DNA of 64,000 nt. It comes from Flavobacterium fryxellicola. Its GTDB lineage: Bacteria; Bacteroidota; Bacteroidia; Flavobacteriales; Flavobacteriaceae. The translations under genes were made by a program, and so were the position numbers. The notes under the pieces were generated by a model. That model saw only the letters and a program-made list of their open reading frames with translations, was not told the DNA's origin and did not search any database. Numbering within the stretch: the stretch's first letter is position 1; every line of letters starts with the position of its first letter. The DNA lies in assembly GCF_900143245.1 (NCBI RefSeq), contig NZ_FRDK01000012.1, positions 22,156 to 86,155 of the forward strand, read 5' to 3'. Of the stretch, positions 42,674 to 52,522 are shown in pieces.

Positions 42674-43240
42674 CTATTTTTTCATGTCTGCAGCTACCTT
42701 TTCAAGCTCAGCATACCAGTCTTCACCGAACCTTCTAACTAAGGCTTCTTTGACAAATTTATACACCGGCACTTCGAGTTCTTGACCTAAAGAGCACGCT
42801 GGATCGCAAATATCCCATTTGTCATAATTAACGGCAGCAAACTCCGTAAAATCTTTTACACGAATTGGATACAAATGACAAGAAACTGGTTTTTTCCAAT
42901 CAATAATTCCTTGATTGTATGCTTGCTCAATACCACACAATGCGGTTTTACCGTCAAAAATCACATAGGCGCAATCTTTGTTATCAATTAAAGGCGTTTC
43001 AAGCTCTCCATCGGTGCCCTTTACCCAAGTGCCCTGCGCTTCAATAGCAGCAATTCCTTGTTTGCGTAGAAACGGTTTAATCTTTGGATATATAGATTCG
43101 AGGATTTGAGTTTCCTCCAGACTTAAAGGCGCTCCAGCGTCGCCGTCTACACAGCAAGCACCTTTACAAGCGGTTAAATTACAAACAAAATCTTTTTCGA
43201 GTAAGTCTTCTGAGACGATGGTTTTTCCTAGTTGAAACAT
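42674..43240 (-). CDS. DUF3109 family protein (Cys-rich, YkgJ-like)
   Basis: A 188 aa protein of family DUF3109. The Cys-rich N-terminus CNLTACKGACCVDGD and later Cys (NKDCAYV, ALCGIEQ, VSCHLYPIR, CDPACSLG) suggest an iron or zinc site, as in YkgJ-like proteins. The start at 43240 (MFQLGKTIVSED) is preferred to an upstream ATG 27 nt away. Function unknown. Confidence 0.88.
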   Translation of the reverse strand: MFQLGKTIVSEDLLEKDFVCNLTACKGACCVDGDAGAPLSLEETQILESIYPKIKPFLRKQGIAAIEAQGTWVKGTDGELETPLIDNKDCAYVIFDGKTALCGIEQAYNQGIIDWKKPVSCHLYPIRVKDFTEFAAVNYDKWDICDPACSLGQELEVPVYKFVKEALVRRFGEDWYAELEKVAADMKK

Positions 43241-43325
43241 TTGGCAAAGGTATTCAAAGAAATTCAAAAAAGCACTTCAGCAAATCATAAATTCGCAAAC
43301 CAAACCAGACAAATTACAAAGCAAA

Positions 43326-44138
43326 TTACAGGAATGTATAATCCGATTTAACAAATGAACTGGCTTTTTTATCTAAACTAATGCATGTCATCGTAGTGAT
43401 TTGACCTTTGTTTTTTAAATCTTTCATGCTCATAGTCATCAGTAAAGGTTTATCTTCTGGCTTGAAATAATCTTTCAAAACAGCAGGATTTTTTTGCTTT
43501 TGCTGTGCGCTAAACAAATCCGAAAAACTCACTCGAGCTTCATTGGTGTAGTAAAAAACCATGGTAAAATCTTTGCTCATAGCTTGAATTCCTTTACAAT
43601 TATAACCCATAATTACTTTATTGGGAAGTGTTTTATATGAAAACGATTCGTTCTCCTTTTCATTCCCTTTTTCTGTCGTTCCAGAATAATCAGGCGTTTT
43701 AGTTGCCATAGCTACCTTTTGCTTTTCTTGCTCAAACGTGGTAATCATCAACTTGTTTTTATTGTCAATAAGCATTACCATCTCTGCAGCATCTCTCATT
43801 TTAAAACCAAAATATTCCGCATCAGGCTCCAAAAAATAATCTACAATCATCGCTTTTCTATTTTCACTTTGAATTTCCAAAGAATACTGCCAACTAAATG
43901 CATAGGAATTTGGAATTAATGCGGCATCCACTTTACTTTTACCATAAGCCATCGCCATGGCGTCAGCATTCAAAATAATGTCTAACGATTTTTCTGTTTC
44001 TTCTTGTACTTTATCCACCGCTTTCTGTCCCAGTTTGTCTTCCACTTTTTTTTGCAATTTTTTTAAAATTTGCGCTTCTACTCCATCGCAAAAAAGCAAT
44101 AAAAATACACTACTAAAAACCCAAACTATCTTTTTCAT
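43326..44138 (-). CDS. DUF4412 exported protein
   Basis: A 270 aa exported protein, signal peptide about 1-22 (CDGVEAQ). An N-terminal amphipathic helix (LKKLQKKVEDKLGQKAVDKV), then a beta-rich DUF4412 region with MGYNCKGIQAMSKDFTMVFYYT. The [GY]-x-C-K-x-I/A segment is reminiscent of the GLPGLI proteins' GYLCYKA, but the LPGL motif is absent. Periplasmic; role unknown. Confidence 0.85.
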   Translation of the reverse strand: MKKIVWVFSSVFLLLFCDGVEAQILKKLQKKVEDKLGQKAVDKVQEETEKSLDIILNADAMAMAYGKSKVDAALIPNSYAFSWQYSLEIQSENRKAMIVDYFLEPDAEYFGFKMRDAAEMVMLIDNKNKLMITTFEQEKQKVAMATKTPDYSGTTEKGNEKENESFSYKTLPNKVIMGYNCKGIQAMSKDFTMVFYYTNEARVSFSDLFSAQQKQKNPAVLKDYFKPEDKPLLMTMSMKDLKNKGQITTMTCISLDKKASSFVKSDYTFL

Positions 44139-44299
44139 AATACTATCTTTAAGAATAAATACAAATTTACAATTTGATTTTCAGATAGTTACGTTTTTAA
44201 TAGAAAAATAGAATAAGAAAAAGAAGGCTTTTTTTTACAGCAGAAATACCACGTCTGTAAATATAAATTTCACCTAGCCTTTAACCAACCAAAATTCAA

Positions 44300-44307
44300 T
44301 ACTTTTG
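44300..44307 (+). promoter_or_regulatory. -7 promoter element of the MarC gene
   Basis: TACTTTTG matches TAnnTTTG, 21 nt before the ATG at 44329. Confidence 0.45.
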
Positions 44308-44328
44308 CATTTGAAAGAAACACAAATT

Positions 44329-44904
44329 ATGGAATTAGATATTAGAGAAATAATAACCGTCGGAATGGTGCTTTTTGCAGTAATTGATATCGTAGGATCA
44401 ATCCCAATTATTGTTGATTTAAGGGCAAAACACGGACATATTGAATCTGAAAAAGCCGCTATTGTTGCTGCTGTCATCATGATTGTTTTTCTTTTTGCCG
44501 GAGAGGAACTTCTAAAATTAATTGGAATCGATGTAAACTCTTTTGCAGTTGCGGGTTCATTTGTGTTGTTTTTTCTGGCGTTAGAAATGATTTTAGGAAT
44601 TCGGATTTATCGTGATGAAGAAGCAAGCTCGGCCTCTATCGTTCCATTGGCATTTCCACTGATTGCAGGAGCTGGAACCATGACTACTTTACTTTCCTTG
44701 CGCTCTCAATATTACACTATTAATATTGTGATTGCCATAATCTTGAATATAATTTTGGTTTACATTGTTTTAAAATCATCCTCAAAAATCGAAAAAATGC
44801 TGGGAGAAAACGGACTTGGAGTCATAAGAAAGACTTTTGGTGTAGTACTTCTGGCTATTGCTGTTAAATTATTCGCTGCGAATGTTAAAGGTTTGTTTGT
44901 CTAA
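44329..44904 (+). CDS. MarC family integral membrane protein
   Basis: A 191 aa protein with six predicted membrane spans (UPF0056/MarC). Motifs: VIDIVGSIPIIVDL near the N-terminus and VPLAFPLIAGAGTMTTLLSL in the middle. The ATG at 44329 fits the -7 element; an upstream TTG at 44305 in frame overlaps that element and is rejected. Function unclear; the name comes from the mar locus but a multidrug role is not supported in general. Confidence 0.93.
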   Translation: MELDIREIITVGMVLFAVIDIVGSIPIIVDLRAKHGHIESEKAAIVAAVIMIVFLFAGEELLKLIGIDVNSFAVAGSFVLFFLALEMILGIRIYRDEEASSASIVPLAFPLIAGAGTMTTLLSLRSQYYTINIVIAIILNIILVYIVLKSSSKIEKMLGENGLGVIRKTFGVVLLAIAVKLFAANVKGLFV

Positions 44905-45029
44905 AATATATTTTCCTAAATTTACCCCATAATGTGACACTTTAAAAACAGATAGATTTTTAGGGAATTTCATTTCAGTATCAAGAACCCAACAATCTGT
45001 TCCTTTCAAAACAAAAACAATAACGTATT

Positions 45030-45230
45030 ATGAAAATTTTCACTAACATATTGGTGTTTTTAGCAATTGCTCTAATCCTATTTAATGTTACTTTGCTGGA
45101 TTTTAGAAATCCATTCCAAGGAGAGAGTGCTGTTGCTTTTATTGGAATCGCAGCTTCTTTTTGCGCTGTAATGATTCTGCTGATCTTTAGAATATCCAAA
45201 AGAATCGAAGAAAAAACCAATGAAAAGTAA
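45030..45230 (+). CDS. Small two-span membrane protein
   Basis: A 66 aa protein with two hydrophobic segments (about 5-22 and 33-53) and a basic C-terminal tail (RISKRIEEKTNEK). No family recognised. It lies 5 nt upstream of the FAD oxidoreductase gene, so the two are very likely cotranscribed. Confidence 0.75.
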   Translation: MKIFTNILVFLAIALILFNVTLLDFRNPFQGESAVAFIGIAASFCAVMILLIFRISKRIEEKTNEK

Positions 45231-45235
45231 TCATT

Positions 45236-45841
45236 GTGTTTGATGTTTTAATTATCGGAGGTGGCGTTTCAGGCATGTCATGCGCCCTCGTTTTGGGTTC
45301 CGCAAAAAACAAACCTTTTGTAGCTAATAAAAAAATCGGCATTTTTACCCATCAAAAAACAGCTTCTCTTCAAGAGGCTTTATTTAACAATGCGTATGGA
45401 ATTCCTGCTGGAACATTGGGATCTGACTTACTTAAAGAAAGTACTAAACAGCTCTCAGACTCCTATCCGCACGTGATACAAATTCCTAATGAAAAAGTCC
45501 TTGCTATTGAAGGCGAATTTCCAGAATTTACCATTACCACAAATAAAACAAGTTATAAAACCAGGAGGATCGTAATTGGAGTCGGTGCCGCAAATACTTT
45601 TTCCATAAAAGGTGTATTGCAGTATGTTGAACCTCACCAAAAATCTCTTCCGGAAAAACAGAGAGTACAGTTAAAAAATAAAGATCACAAAGTCGCTGAA
45701 GGAATTTATGTAACTGGCACTTTAGCAGGCTGGAGAAGCCAACTATCTATAGCTGCAGGAAGTGGCGCAGCAGTCGCAACAGACATTCTCACGTTGTGGA
45801 ATGACGGTGTGCAAACACACGCTCATGATAGTATTAGATAA
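45236..45841 (+). CDS. Short NAD(P)/FAD-dependent oxidoreductase (thioredoxin reductase-like)
   Basis: A 201 aa protein starting at a GTG. FAD dinucleotide motif VLIIGGGVSGMSCALVLG at the N-terminus and the C-terminal FAD segment GIYVTGTLAGWRSQLSIAAGSGAAVA. It has no second (NADPH) Rossmann domain and no redox CxxC, so it is shorter than thioredoxin reductase (about 310 aa). The substrate is unknown. Confidence 0.82.
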   Translation: MFDVLIIGGGVSGMSCALVLGSAKNKPFVANKKIGIFTHQKTASLQEALFNNAYGIPAGTLGSDLLKESTKQLSDSYPHVIQIPNEKVLAIEGEFPEFTITTNKTSYKTRRIVIGVGAANTFSIKGVLQYVEPHQKSLPEKQRVQLKNKDHKVAEGIYVTGTLAGWRSQLSIAAGSGAAVATDILTLWNDGVQTHAHDSIR

Positions 45842-46086
45842 CTGATTTTAATTTGTATTTTAAGATTAAACTTTTGATTAAGTAAAAAGACTTACAACTT
45901 TTGCTTTTTGCCGTCTGTTTTTCTTAAAACACCCGTAATCCTTCCTCTTTTTTTTCGAAATAAAAATAAAACGCAGTGGCGAACCCCTTTCCTTAACAAA
46001 CTCCATTATTCGATGCAACTTACGTCAAAACGCATTTTTGCACTAAAAAATGAAAACCTTATGTATTTCTTTTTCTAGAAGATGTT

Positions 46087-47655
46087 TTATTTCAACACAG
46101 CTTTAATCATGGCATCTTCCGCCAACACAATCTGGTAGTAATTGCTTTCACCAAACAGTTGGCGAGCAAACTCCGCAGTCAGGTAACGTTTAACCACCGA
46201 TTTGCTCTTTCCAAAATTCAAATCTAATCCATTACCAAAAATAAACTTCTGAAACGCGTTGAAATACAAATCAGTCCCCTTCATTTTAGCTTGAAACTGA
46301 TCAAAAGATAAGCCTGTAAAAGCACCTCTATTTTTGTCCAATTGTTCGAATACAAAATTACCTACGATTCCAGATTGCAGTAAATAGGCCGTACTTTCAT
46401 TTCCATGTTCTACTTCAAGAGGCACAAAAACATCGGGCACAATGCCGCCTCCACCATACACTAGTTTACCTTTTTTTGTCTTAAATTTTATGGTATCCGA
46501 GACTTTTATACTGTCTTTTTCAAATAATTCTCCATTTTCAAAACGCGCTTCTGATTCTTTAAAATAAGCTTCATTTCCCTTAGAATATGGTTTTTGAATT
46601 GAGCGACCTGTTGGCGTGTAATATCTTGCAATGGTTAAGCGGACTGCGGAACCATCAGCAAAATCCATTTCTCGCTGTACCAGTCCTTTTCCAAATGAAC
46701 GGCGTCCCACAATAGTTCCCCTGTCATTATCCTGAATCGCACCTGCTAGAATTTCACTGGCTGATGCACTATTTTCGTTGATTAGAACAAAGACATTCCC
46801 TTTCTCAAAATTCCCTTTCCCAGTTGCGAATGTTTTGTCAATAGTCCCATTTTTGCTTTTTGTAAAAACAATCAGTTGTTGGTTTGGTAATAATTCATCA
46901 GCGATTGCTATGGCTTCTTCCATGTAGCCTCCACCATTATCCCGAACATCAATAACTAGTGTTTTTGCCCCTTGTCCTTTGAGTTTTCCTAAACCTATCA
47001 TAAACTCTTGATACGTAGTTTCGGCAAATCTATTAATCTTTATATATCCTGTAGTTTTATTTAAAAGTAAAGCCACGTCAACGCTCTTTATAGGAATTAC
47101 ATCTCTTTTAATTCTTAGTTTTAATTTTTTTCGCTCTGATTTCCTGTAAATAGTAAGCTCAATGTCAGAACCTACTGATCCCTTCAACTTAGCATACAAG
47201 CTGTCAGTAGGTAATTTTCGACCAAATAATTTAGTTTTATCCGCATACAAAATTCGATCTCCGGATTTTATTCCTGCTTTTGCCGAAGGTCCGTCAGCAA
47301 CTGGTTTTATCACTGCAACAGAATCTTTGTACATGTAAAAATTCACGCCAATACCCACAAAATTCCCTTTCATACTCTCCGCCACCTCCAGTTGTTCACT
47401 AGGTGGTATGTAAACGGAATGCGGATCAAGTTTTGCCAGAATAATATCAACAGTAAGATTTACAATAGAATCTGTATTGACATCATCAACATATTCGTTG
47501 TCAATGAAATCAATGAGTTTATTGAGCTTGCTTTTCGAATTATTTTTGACTAGGTAATCCGCTGTATCAGGAAAATTCAATACTCCACCTAATACAATGC
47601 CTAAGGCAAATGTCGAGAAAATAATAATGGGTAAATATGTAGCTTTAAATTTCAT
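46087..47655 (-). CDS. S41 family carboxy-terminal processing peptidase
   Basis: A 522 aa periplasmic serine protease. N-terminal anchor about 5-25; PDZ domain about 85-165 (KPVADGPSAKAGIKSGDRIL); tail-specific protease domain with KTLVIDVRDNGGGYMEEA, NENSASASEILAGAIQ (catalytic Ser) and GRRSFGKGLVQRE (catalytic Lys). A C-terminal extension of about 130 aa follows. The start at 47655 is preferred to an ATG 12 nt upstream. Last gene of an apparent HupE, dCMP deaminase, S41 operon. Confidence 0.93.
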   Translation of the reverse strand: MKFKATYLPIIIFSTFALGIVLGGVLNFPDTADYLVKNNSKSKLNKLIDFIDNEYVDDVNTDSIVNLTVDIILAKLDPHSVYIPPSEQLEVAESMKGNFVGIGVNFYMYKDSVAVIKPVADGPSAKAGIKSGDRILYADKTKLFGRKLPTDSLYAKLKGSVGSDIELTIYRKSERKKLKLRIKRDVIPIKSVDVALLLNKTTGYIKINRFAETTYQEFMIGLGKLKGQGAKTLVIDVRDNGGGYMEEAIAIADELLPNQQLIVFTKSKNGTIDKTFATGKGNFEKGNVFVLINENSASASEILAGAIQDNDRGTIVGRRSFGKGLVQREMDFADGSAVRLTIARYYTPTGRSIQKPYSKGNEAYFKESEARFENGELFEKDSIKVSDTIKFKTKKGKLVYGGGGIVPDVFVPLEVEHGNESTAYLLQSGIVGNFVFEQLDKNRGAFTGLSFDQFQAKMKGTDLYFNAFQKFIFGNGLDLNFGKSKSVVKRYLTAEFARQLFGESNYYQIVLAEDAMIKAVLK

Positions 47656-47720
47656 TTGAAGATCCAATTAATTTTTAATGAAAGACAGCCATGTCTCTCT
47701 TTATAGAACTTACTTTCTCT

Positions 47721-48152
47721 TTATTCTTCTAATACTGGAATGTGCTCTACCTCAACTCCAGCTTTTATCAAGAACTGAATTCCAGAATCATCCCGATATC
47801 CGTTATGATAGACTACTCTTCTTATTCCGGATTGGTGAATCAATTTACTACATTCCTTGCAAGGTGAAAGCGTAATATATAAGGTAGCTCCTTCACAGGA
47901 TTGTGTAGAACGGGCTACTTTTAATATTGCATTTGCCTCGGCGTGTAAAACATCCCAACGGGTTAATCCTTCTTGATCCTCACAACAATTTTCAAAACCA
48001 GTAGGGGTTCCGTTATAACCATCAGAAATAATCATACGATCACGCACAATAATTGCGCCAACTTGTTTGCGTTTACAATAAGATAGAAGACTCCATTCCT
48101 TAGCTATTCTGAGGTAGGCTTTATCGTATTTATTTAATTTTTTTTCGTTCAT
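47721..48152 (-). CDS. dCMP deaminase family protein
   Basis: A 143 aa zinc-dependent deoxycytidylate deaminase type enzyme, supplying dUMP for dTMP synthesis. Zinc motifs HAEANAIL and PCKECSKL; GAIIVRDRMIISDGYNGTPTGFENC is the typical substrate-binding N-terminal half. Begins 2 nt after the HupE gene ends, strongly suggesting one transcript. Confidence 0.93.
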   Translation of the reverse strand: MNEKKLNKYDKAYLRIAKEWSLLSYCKRKQVGAIIVRDRMIISDGYNGTPTGFENCCEDQEGLTRWDVLHAEANAILKVARSTQSCEGATLYITLSPCKECSKLIHQSGIRRVVYHNGYRDDSGIQFLIKAGVEVEHIPVLEE

Positions 48153-48154
48153 TT

Positions 48155-48748
48155 CTATCTCTTCCAGATTTCACTTTCCACAATCATTGGTATCACTATT
48201 CCTATTATAAACGCTGACATGACGAGAGTCCAATCGCGTTTCGAAAATCGAAAAACGGTTTGAACGATATACGACAGTATTAAAACGACAAAAACGACTA
48301 CAATTTGAGCCGCCTCAATCCCTAAAGCAAATTCACCTAAAGGCAAAACTTTAGAGGTCGCGCTGCCTCCTAGAATTGATTTAAAGTAGTTTGAAAACCC
48401 CAAACCATGAATTATACCAAAGAAAAGCGTGATAAAAAACACCAAATTGATACTTTCTTTTTGGTTGGTTTTTCCTGCAGTAAAAAGATTAAATAGCGCT
48501 GTTATTAATATTGTTATTGGAATTAGCAACTCGACAACATTTACTTTTATAGCAATTATACCAAAAACAGAGAGCAACAACGCCATTGTATGCCCAACAG
48601 TAAAAAGGGTTACCAAAAGGACGACGCGTTTCCAATCCTTGAAAGAGAAAGGCACTGCAAGTGCGATTAAAAATAAAACATGGTCGTAAGCATGAATATC
48701 TAAAACGTGTTTTAATCCTATTTGAAAGTAAATCCAAAATTCTGACAT
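48155..48748 (-). CDS. HupE/UreJ family membrane protein
   Basis: A 197 aa inner-membrane protein with about seven spans. HAYDHVLFLIAL and VTLFTVGHTMAL carry the conserved His residues, and LFFGIIHGLGFSNYF another; these probably bind nickel or cobalt ions in the HupE/UreJ family. The start at 48748 (MSEFWIYFQIGL) is preferred; an upstream ATG at 48847 would add a non-membrane leader. No hydrogenase or urease genes are nearby. Confidence 0.88.
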   Translation of the reverse strand: MSEFWIYFQIGLKHVLDIHAYDHVLFLIALAVPFSFKDWKRVVLLVTLFTVGHTMALLLSVFGIIAIKVNVVELLIPITILITALFNLFTAGKTNQKESINLVFFITLFFGIIHGLGFSNYFKSILGGSATSKVLPLGEFALGIEAAQIVVVFVVLILSYIVQTVFRFSKRDWTLVMSAFIIGIVIPMIVESEIWKR

Positions 48749-48898
48749 CGGTAAAATATTAGGTTGATAAAGGGGTTGTAAACTTACGATTAATTTTGAA
48801 AAAGTATCCTTTGAATATTTAAATAAATAGAATTCTAAAGAGAACATAGTAAAAGAAAAAATATAAAAAAATTAAAATCAATAATTTAAAAATAGATT

Positions 48899-48906
48899 TA
48901 TCTTTG
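48899..48906 (+). promoter_or_regulatory. -7 promoter element of the TerB-like gene
   Basis: TATCTTTG matches TAnnTTTG, 21 nt before the ATG at 48928. Confidence 0.45.
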
Positions 48907-48927
48907 CAGGATATAAAACCAATAATT

Positions 48928-49359
48928 ATGTCATTTTCAGATTTATTTGATAGCGAATTTAAGCAAAGAAATAGAGGCCATTTTTCATCAATTGTCCGTG
49001 TAGCACTTACTGACGAGAAGTTTTCTCCAGAGGAAAAAGCATTTTTAGACAAACTGGCAGTTCGATTAGAAATTTCTCCAGCAGAATATGAGGAGATCCT
49101 AGAAAATCCTTTGAAATATCCAATCAATCCTCCTTATTTACACGAGCAAAGAATAGAGCGTTTGTATGATTTAGCACGAATCGTTCATGTAGATCATCAT
49201 CTAGGAGACAAACAGGAGTTACTCCTCAGAAAAATTGGTGTAGGTATAGGGTTTAATGCTGACAACATACAATACATTGTAGATAAAGCTCTTAAATTAG
49301 TAGATAAAGAAGTAGATTTAGATACTTTTATTTTTGAAATGCGAAGCATGAATAAATAG
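48928..49359 (+). CDS. TerB-like protein
   Basis: A 143 aa all-helical protein similar to TerB / DnaJ-associated tellurite-resistance-like domains: FSSIVRVALTDEKFSPEEKAFLDKLA (acidic metal-binding helix pair) and ARIVHVDHHLGDKQELLLRKIGVGIG. No other ter genes are nearby, so tellurite resistance should not be assumed. Ends in a bidirectional terminator shared with fbp. Confidence 0.83.
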   Translation: MSFSDLFDSEFKQRNRGHFSSIVRVALTDEKFSPEEKAFLDKLAVRLEISPAEYEEILENPLKYPINPPYLHEQRIERLYDLARIVHVDHHLGDKQELLLRKIGVGIGFNADNIQYIVDKALKLVDKEVDLDTFIFEMRSMNK

Positions 49360-49370
49360 TAAAAGTGATA

Positions 49371-49403
49371 AAAAAAAGCTTCCGCCATGGCGGAAGCTTT
49401 TTG
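49371..49403. terminator. Bidirectional terminator between TerB-like gene and fbp
   Basis: A nearly perfect palindrome: GCTTCCGCC/GGCGGAAGC with a 2 nt centre, bordered by A7 and T5, so it can stop transcription in both directions. Confidence 0.9.
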
Positions 49404-49407
49404 CTTT

Positions 49408-50427
49408 TTAGTATTTGCTTAGTTTTGCTTTATGCATAAATTCCTCCGCTTTTTCGACCATATTATAGCTTCCACAGAAAAAAGGCACCCGTTGATGCAG
49501 TTCTGTTGGCTCAATTTCCATTATTCTTTCAAATCCATCTGACGCTTTTCCTCCTGCTTGCTCCACGATAAAGGCTAGCGGATTACATTCATATAATAAT
49601 CTTAATTTCCCTTTGGGTGCTTTAGAACTTGTTGGATATAAATAAATACCGCCTTTGATCATATTTCGATGAAAATCAGAAACTAAACTGCCAATGTATC
49701 GAGAAGTGTAAGGTCTGTCGCCTTCTTCCAGTTGGCAATATTTGATATAATCTTTAACGCCCTGTGGAAAATGAACATAGTTTCCCTCGTTGATCGAATA
49801 AATGTGTCCGTCTGTTGGGAAATGCATTTTTGGATGCGACAAATAAAAGGTTCCGATAGCTGGATTCAGCGTAAATCCATTGACTCCATGTCCTGTTGTA
49901 TAAACTAACATCGTCGAAGTTCCGTAAATCACATATCCTGCAGCTACCTGATTGATTCCAGGTTGCAAAAAATCTTCCATTGTAACTGGAGTACCTATTG
50001 GAGTGATTCTCCTATACACTGAAAATATTGTTCCAACGGAAACATTTACATCAATATTAGATGAACCATCAAGTGGATCCATCAACACTACGTATTTGTT
50101 ATTATGACTGTTATCACTTCCTTCGACAGTAATAAAATCATCATTTTCTTCAGAAGCAATGCCACATACTATTTCCCGGTTGATTAAAGTTTGTATAAAA
50201 ACTTCGTTAGCGTAAACATCCAGTTTTTGCTGATCTTCGCCTTGAATATTTTGTTCTCCAGCCGCTCCAACAATATCTACCAGACCCGCTTTATTTACTT
50301 TGTAGTTGACCACTTTGGCAGCCAAACGGATGGAGTTAATGATTCGGGATAATTCGCCTGACGAATACTGAAAAGCATTTTGATTTTCAATTATAAATTC
50401 TCCTAGTGTTTTGTTGCGTTCTTCCAT
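49408..50427 (-). CDS. fbp: Fructose-1,6-bisphosphatase class 1
   Basis: A 339 aa gluconeogenic phosphatase. Metal and substrate motifs [52 protein letters not shown] and the C-terminal [16 protein letters not shown]. Length and order match class 1. Single gene ended by the shared palindromic terminator. Confidence 0.97.
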   Translation of the reverse strand: MEERNKTLGEFIIENQNAFQYSSGELSRIINSIRLAAKVVNYKVNKAGLVDIVGAAGEQNIQGEDQQKLDVYANEVFIQTLINREIVCGIASEENDDFITVEGSDNSHNNKYVVLMDPLDGSSNIDVNVSVGTIFSVYRRITPIGTPVTMEDFLQPGINQVAAGYVIYGTSTMLVYTTGHGVNGFTLNPAIGTFYLSHPKMHFPTDGHIYSINEGNYVHFPQGVKDYIKYCQLEEGDRPYTSRYIGSLVSDFHRNMIKGGIYLYPTSSKAPKGKLRLLYECNPLAFIVEQAGGKASDGFERIMEIEPTELHQRVPFFCGSYNMVEKAEEFMHKAKLSKY

Positions 50428-50597
50428 TACGAAATCGATGTAGTTAATTTGAAGTCACAAAGATCGTTTTTTTTGTGAAAATGATTTGAATAATATGAAC
50501 TTAGTTTATCACTATTGTATATTTGCTGAATAAAACATAAATTTAATATGTATCAGTGTAGTTTTATTGCATTTTCGAATCAATAAAATAAAATATT

Positions 50598-50681
50598 ATG
50601 AAATCAACCTTTATAAAGTTGACCACAAACCATGCTGAAAACTGCGAATTTCTTAACATTACAAATACATACCACACATGA
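50598..50681 (+). CDS. Possible 27-aa leader peptide coupled to the GNAT gene
   Basis: Frame of 27 codons (MKSTFIKLTTNHAENCEF...) whose TGA stop overlaps the acetyltransferase ATG as ATGA, the classical coupled arrangement. No similarity is known and the frame is short, so this may be chance. Confidence 0.25.
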   Translation: MKSTFIKLTTNHAENCEFLNITNTYHT

Positions 50682-51187
50682 ATATTAGAAAAGGTACTCC
50701 CAACGATATGGCGGCGGTTTTAGGTCTGATCCAAGAATTAGCCGCATTTGAAAAAGAACCAGATGCCGTTCTTGTAACTGTGGACGATTTAATTCGCGAT
50801 GGTTTTGGCCCTGTTCCTCTTTTTCATGTTTTTGTAGCAGAAGTTGAAAATGAATCGAAGGATAATCAAGAAGCAAAGCAAATAGTAGGCATTGCTTTGT
50901 ATTATTACCGCTTTTCCACTTGGAAAGGAAAAACAATCCACTTAGAGGATTTAGTAGTTAAAGAGACAATGCGCGGCACGGGATTAGGCTATGCTTTGTA
51001 TTCTGAAATTATAAAACAAGGTAAGAAGGATCAGGTTCGACGAGTAGAATGGAACGTTCTAGACTGGAATACTCCAGCGATTGAATTTTATGAGAAATCT
51101 GGAGCTAAGGTTCTTCGTGATTGGTACGTGGTACAAATGGATGAAGCAGGAATCAATGATTTTGTTAAAAATAAAATAAGAAAATAA
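50678..51187 (+). CDS. GNAT family N-acetyltransferase
   Basis: A 169 aa acetyl-CoA-dependent acetyltransferase of the diamine/spermidine acetyltransferase-like subgroup. N-terminal RKGTPNDMAAVLGLIQELAAFEKEPDAV and the acetyl-CoA loop VKETMRGTGLGYALYSEI are typical; VEWNVLDWNTPAIEFYEKSGA is the C-terminal motif. The substrate is probably a polyamine or thialysine-like amine (family inference). Upstream of aspartate kinase by 60 nt. Confidence 0.9.
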   Translation: MNIRKGTPNDMAAVLGLIQELAAFEKEPDAVLVTVDDLIRDGFGPVPLFHVFVAEVENESKDNQEAKQIVGIALYYYRFSTWKGKTIHLEDLVVKETMRGTGLGYALYSEIIKQGKKDQVRRVEWNVLDWNTPAIEFYEKSGAKVLRDWYVVQMDEAGINDFVKNKIRK

Positions 51188-51247
51188 ATTTCTAATTCCA
51201 CTTGAAAGTTAGGTTTTAGATTTCTAAATAAAGGAATTTTTATTAGT

Positions 51248-52504
51248 ATGAGAGTATTCAAATTTGGTGGCGCTTCTGTAAAAGATGCCGAAGGAATTAA
51301 AAACGTATACGACGTTCTTCAAAAAGTGGGTTATGAAGATGTCTTGCTCGTGGTTTCTGCTATGGGAAAAACGACAAATGCATTGGAACTGGTTATTAAA
51401 AATTATTTCGGTAAATCGGATGAATTAAATTCATCGGTTCAGGAAGTAAAAAAATACCACAATCAAATTTTGTTGGATTTATTTGAAGACGAAAAAAATG
51501 AAGTTTTTGCAGCTGTAAATGCTCAATTTGCTGATTTGGAATATTTCTTGGCCCATAATAAATCTCCAAATTATAATTTTGTTTACGATCAAATTGTTAG
51601 TTATGGCGAGTTAATTTCGACTACTATCCTAAGCCAGTTTATGAATTTCATGGGCATTAAAACTCAATGGCTGGATGTTCGTAATTTTATAAAAACGGAT
51701 GCCAATTACAGAGATGCCGAAGTAGATTGGGAATTGACGCAAAAGAATATTGCCAAAAACGTAAAACGTAAAATACTGAATATTACACAAGGGTTCTTGG
51801 GTTCCGATGAGAATAATTTCACAACCACTTTAGGACGAGAAGGTTCTGATTATACTGCGGCAATTTTTGCTTATTGCTTGAACGCGGAAAGCGTAACCAT
51901 CTGGAAAGATGTACCTGGAGTAATGAACGCCGATCCAAGATACTTTGAGAACACAAGTCTATTAAATCAAATTTCGTATCGTGAAGCCATTGAATTAGCG
52001 TTCTATGGCGCAACCGTTATTCACCCAAAGACATTGCAACCGCTACAAAAAAAGGAAATTCCTTTGTATGTTAAGTCCTTTATAAATCCTTTACTAAAAG
52101 GAACTAGTGTATCTAAAGGCGTTGCTTTAGAACCGTATTTACCTTGTTTTATTGTCAAAAGAAATCAACTTTTGATTTCGCTATCTTCTATAGATTTCTC
52201 TTTTATCATGGAAGAAAACATCAGCGAAATTTTTGCTTTGTTTCACCAATTTAAACTTAAGGTAAACTTAATCCAGAATTCGGCTATTAGTTTCTCTGTC
52301 TGTGTAGAGGATAAATTTGACAATTTCAAAGCACTAAAGGCCATTTTATCTAAAAAATTCAAAGTAGAATATAATGAAAATGTGACGTTATACACGATTA
52401 GGCATTTCAATGATTCCGCAGCACAAACGGTTGAAAAAGAAAAGGTAGTTTTGTTGAAGCAAGTCAGTCGGGAAACCATGCAAATCGTGACCAAAGAAGT
52501 TTAA
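51248..52504 (+). CDS. Aspartate kinase
   Basis: A 418 aa enzyme phosphorylating L-aspartate, first step to lysine, threonine and methionine. N-terminal KFGGASVKDAEGI; LGREGSDYTAAIFAY; VWKDVPG-type substrate loop (IWKDVPGVMNADPR). C-terminal ACT region about 300-400, degenerate, so feedback sensitivity is uncertain. It is monofunctional, with no homoserine dehydrogenase domain. Followed by a strong terminator. Confidence 0.93.
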   Translation: MRVFKFGGASVKDAEGIKNVYDVLQKVGYEDVLLVVSAMGKTTNALELVIKNYFGKSDELNSSVQEVKKYHNQILLDLFEDEKNEVFAAVNAQFADLEYFLAHNKSPNYNFVYDQIVSYGELISTTILSQFMNFMGIKTQWLDVRNFIKTDANYRDAEVDWELTQKNIAKNVKRKILNITQGFLGSDENNFTTTLGREGSDYTAAIFAYCLNAESVTIWKDVPGVMNADPRYFENTSLLNQISYREAIELAFYGATVIHPKTLQPLQKKEIPLYVKSFINPLLKGTSVSKGVALEPYLPCFIVKRNQLLISLSSIDFSFIMEENISEIFALFHQFKLKVNLIQNSAISFSVCVEDKFDNFKALKAILSKKFKVEYNENVTLYTIRHFNDSAAQTVEKEKVVLLKQVSRETMQIVTKEV

Positions 52505-52522
52505 ACATGCGGTACCATTTTT

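Noticed and set aside
43326..44138. A seventh GLPGLI protein
   Set aside because: It has a YNCKG segment like the family's LCYKA, but no LPGL motif and no WYCP; DUF4412 fits better.
45930..46010. Possible fourth copy of the TAGCCCCGAT palindromic repeat
   Set aside because: Only fragments resemble the flanks (CACCCGTAATCC, CGCAGTGGCGAA); no paired central stem of comparable length, so too degraded to call.
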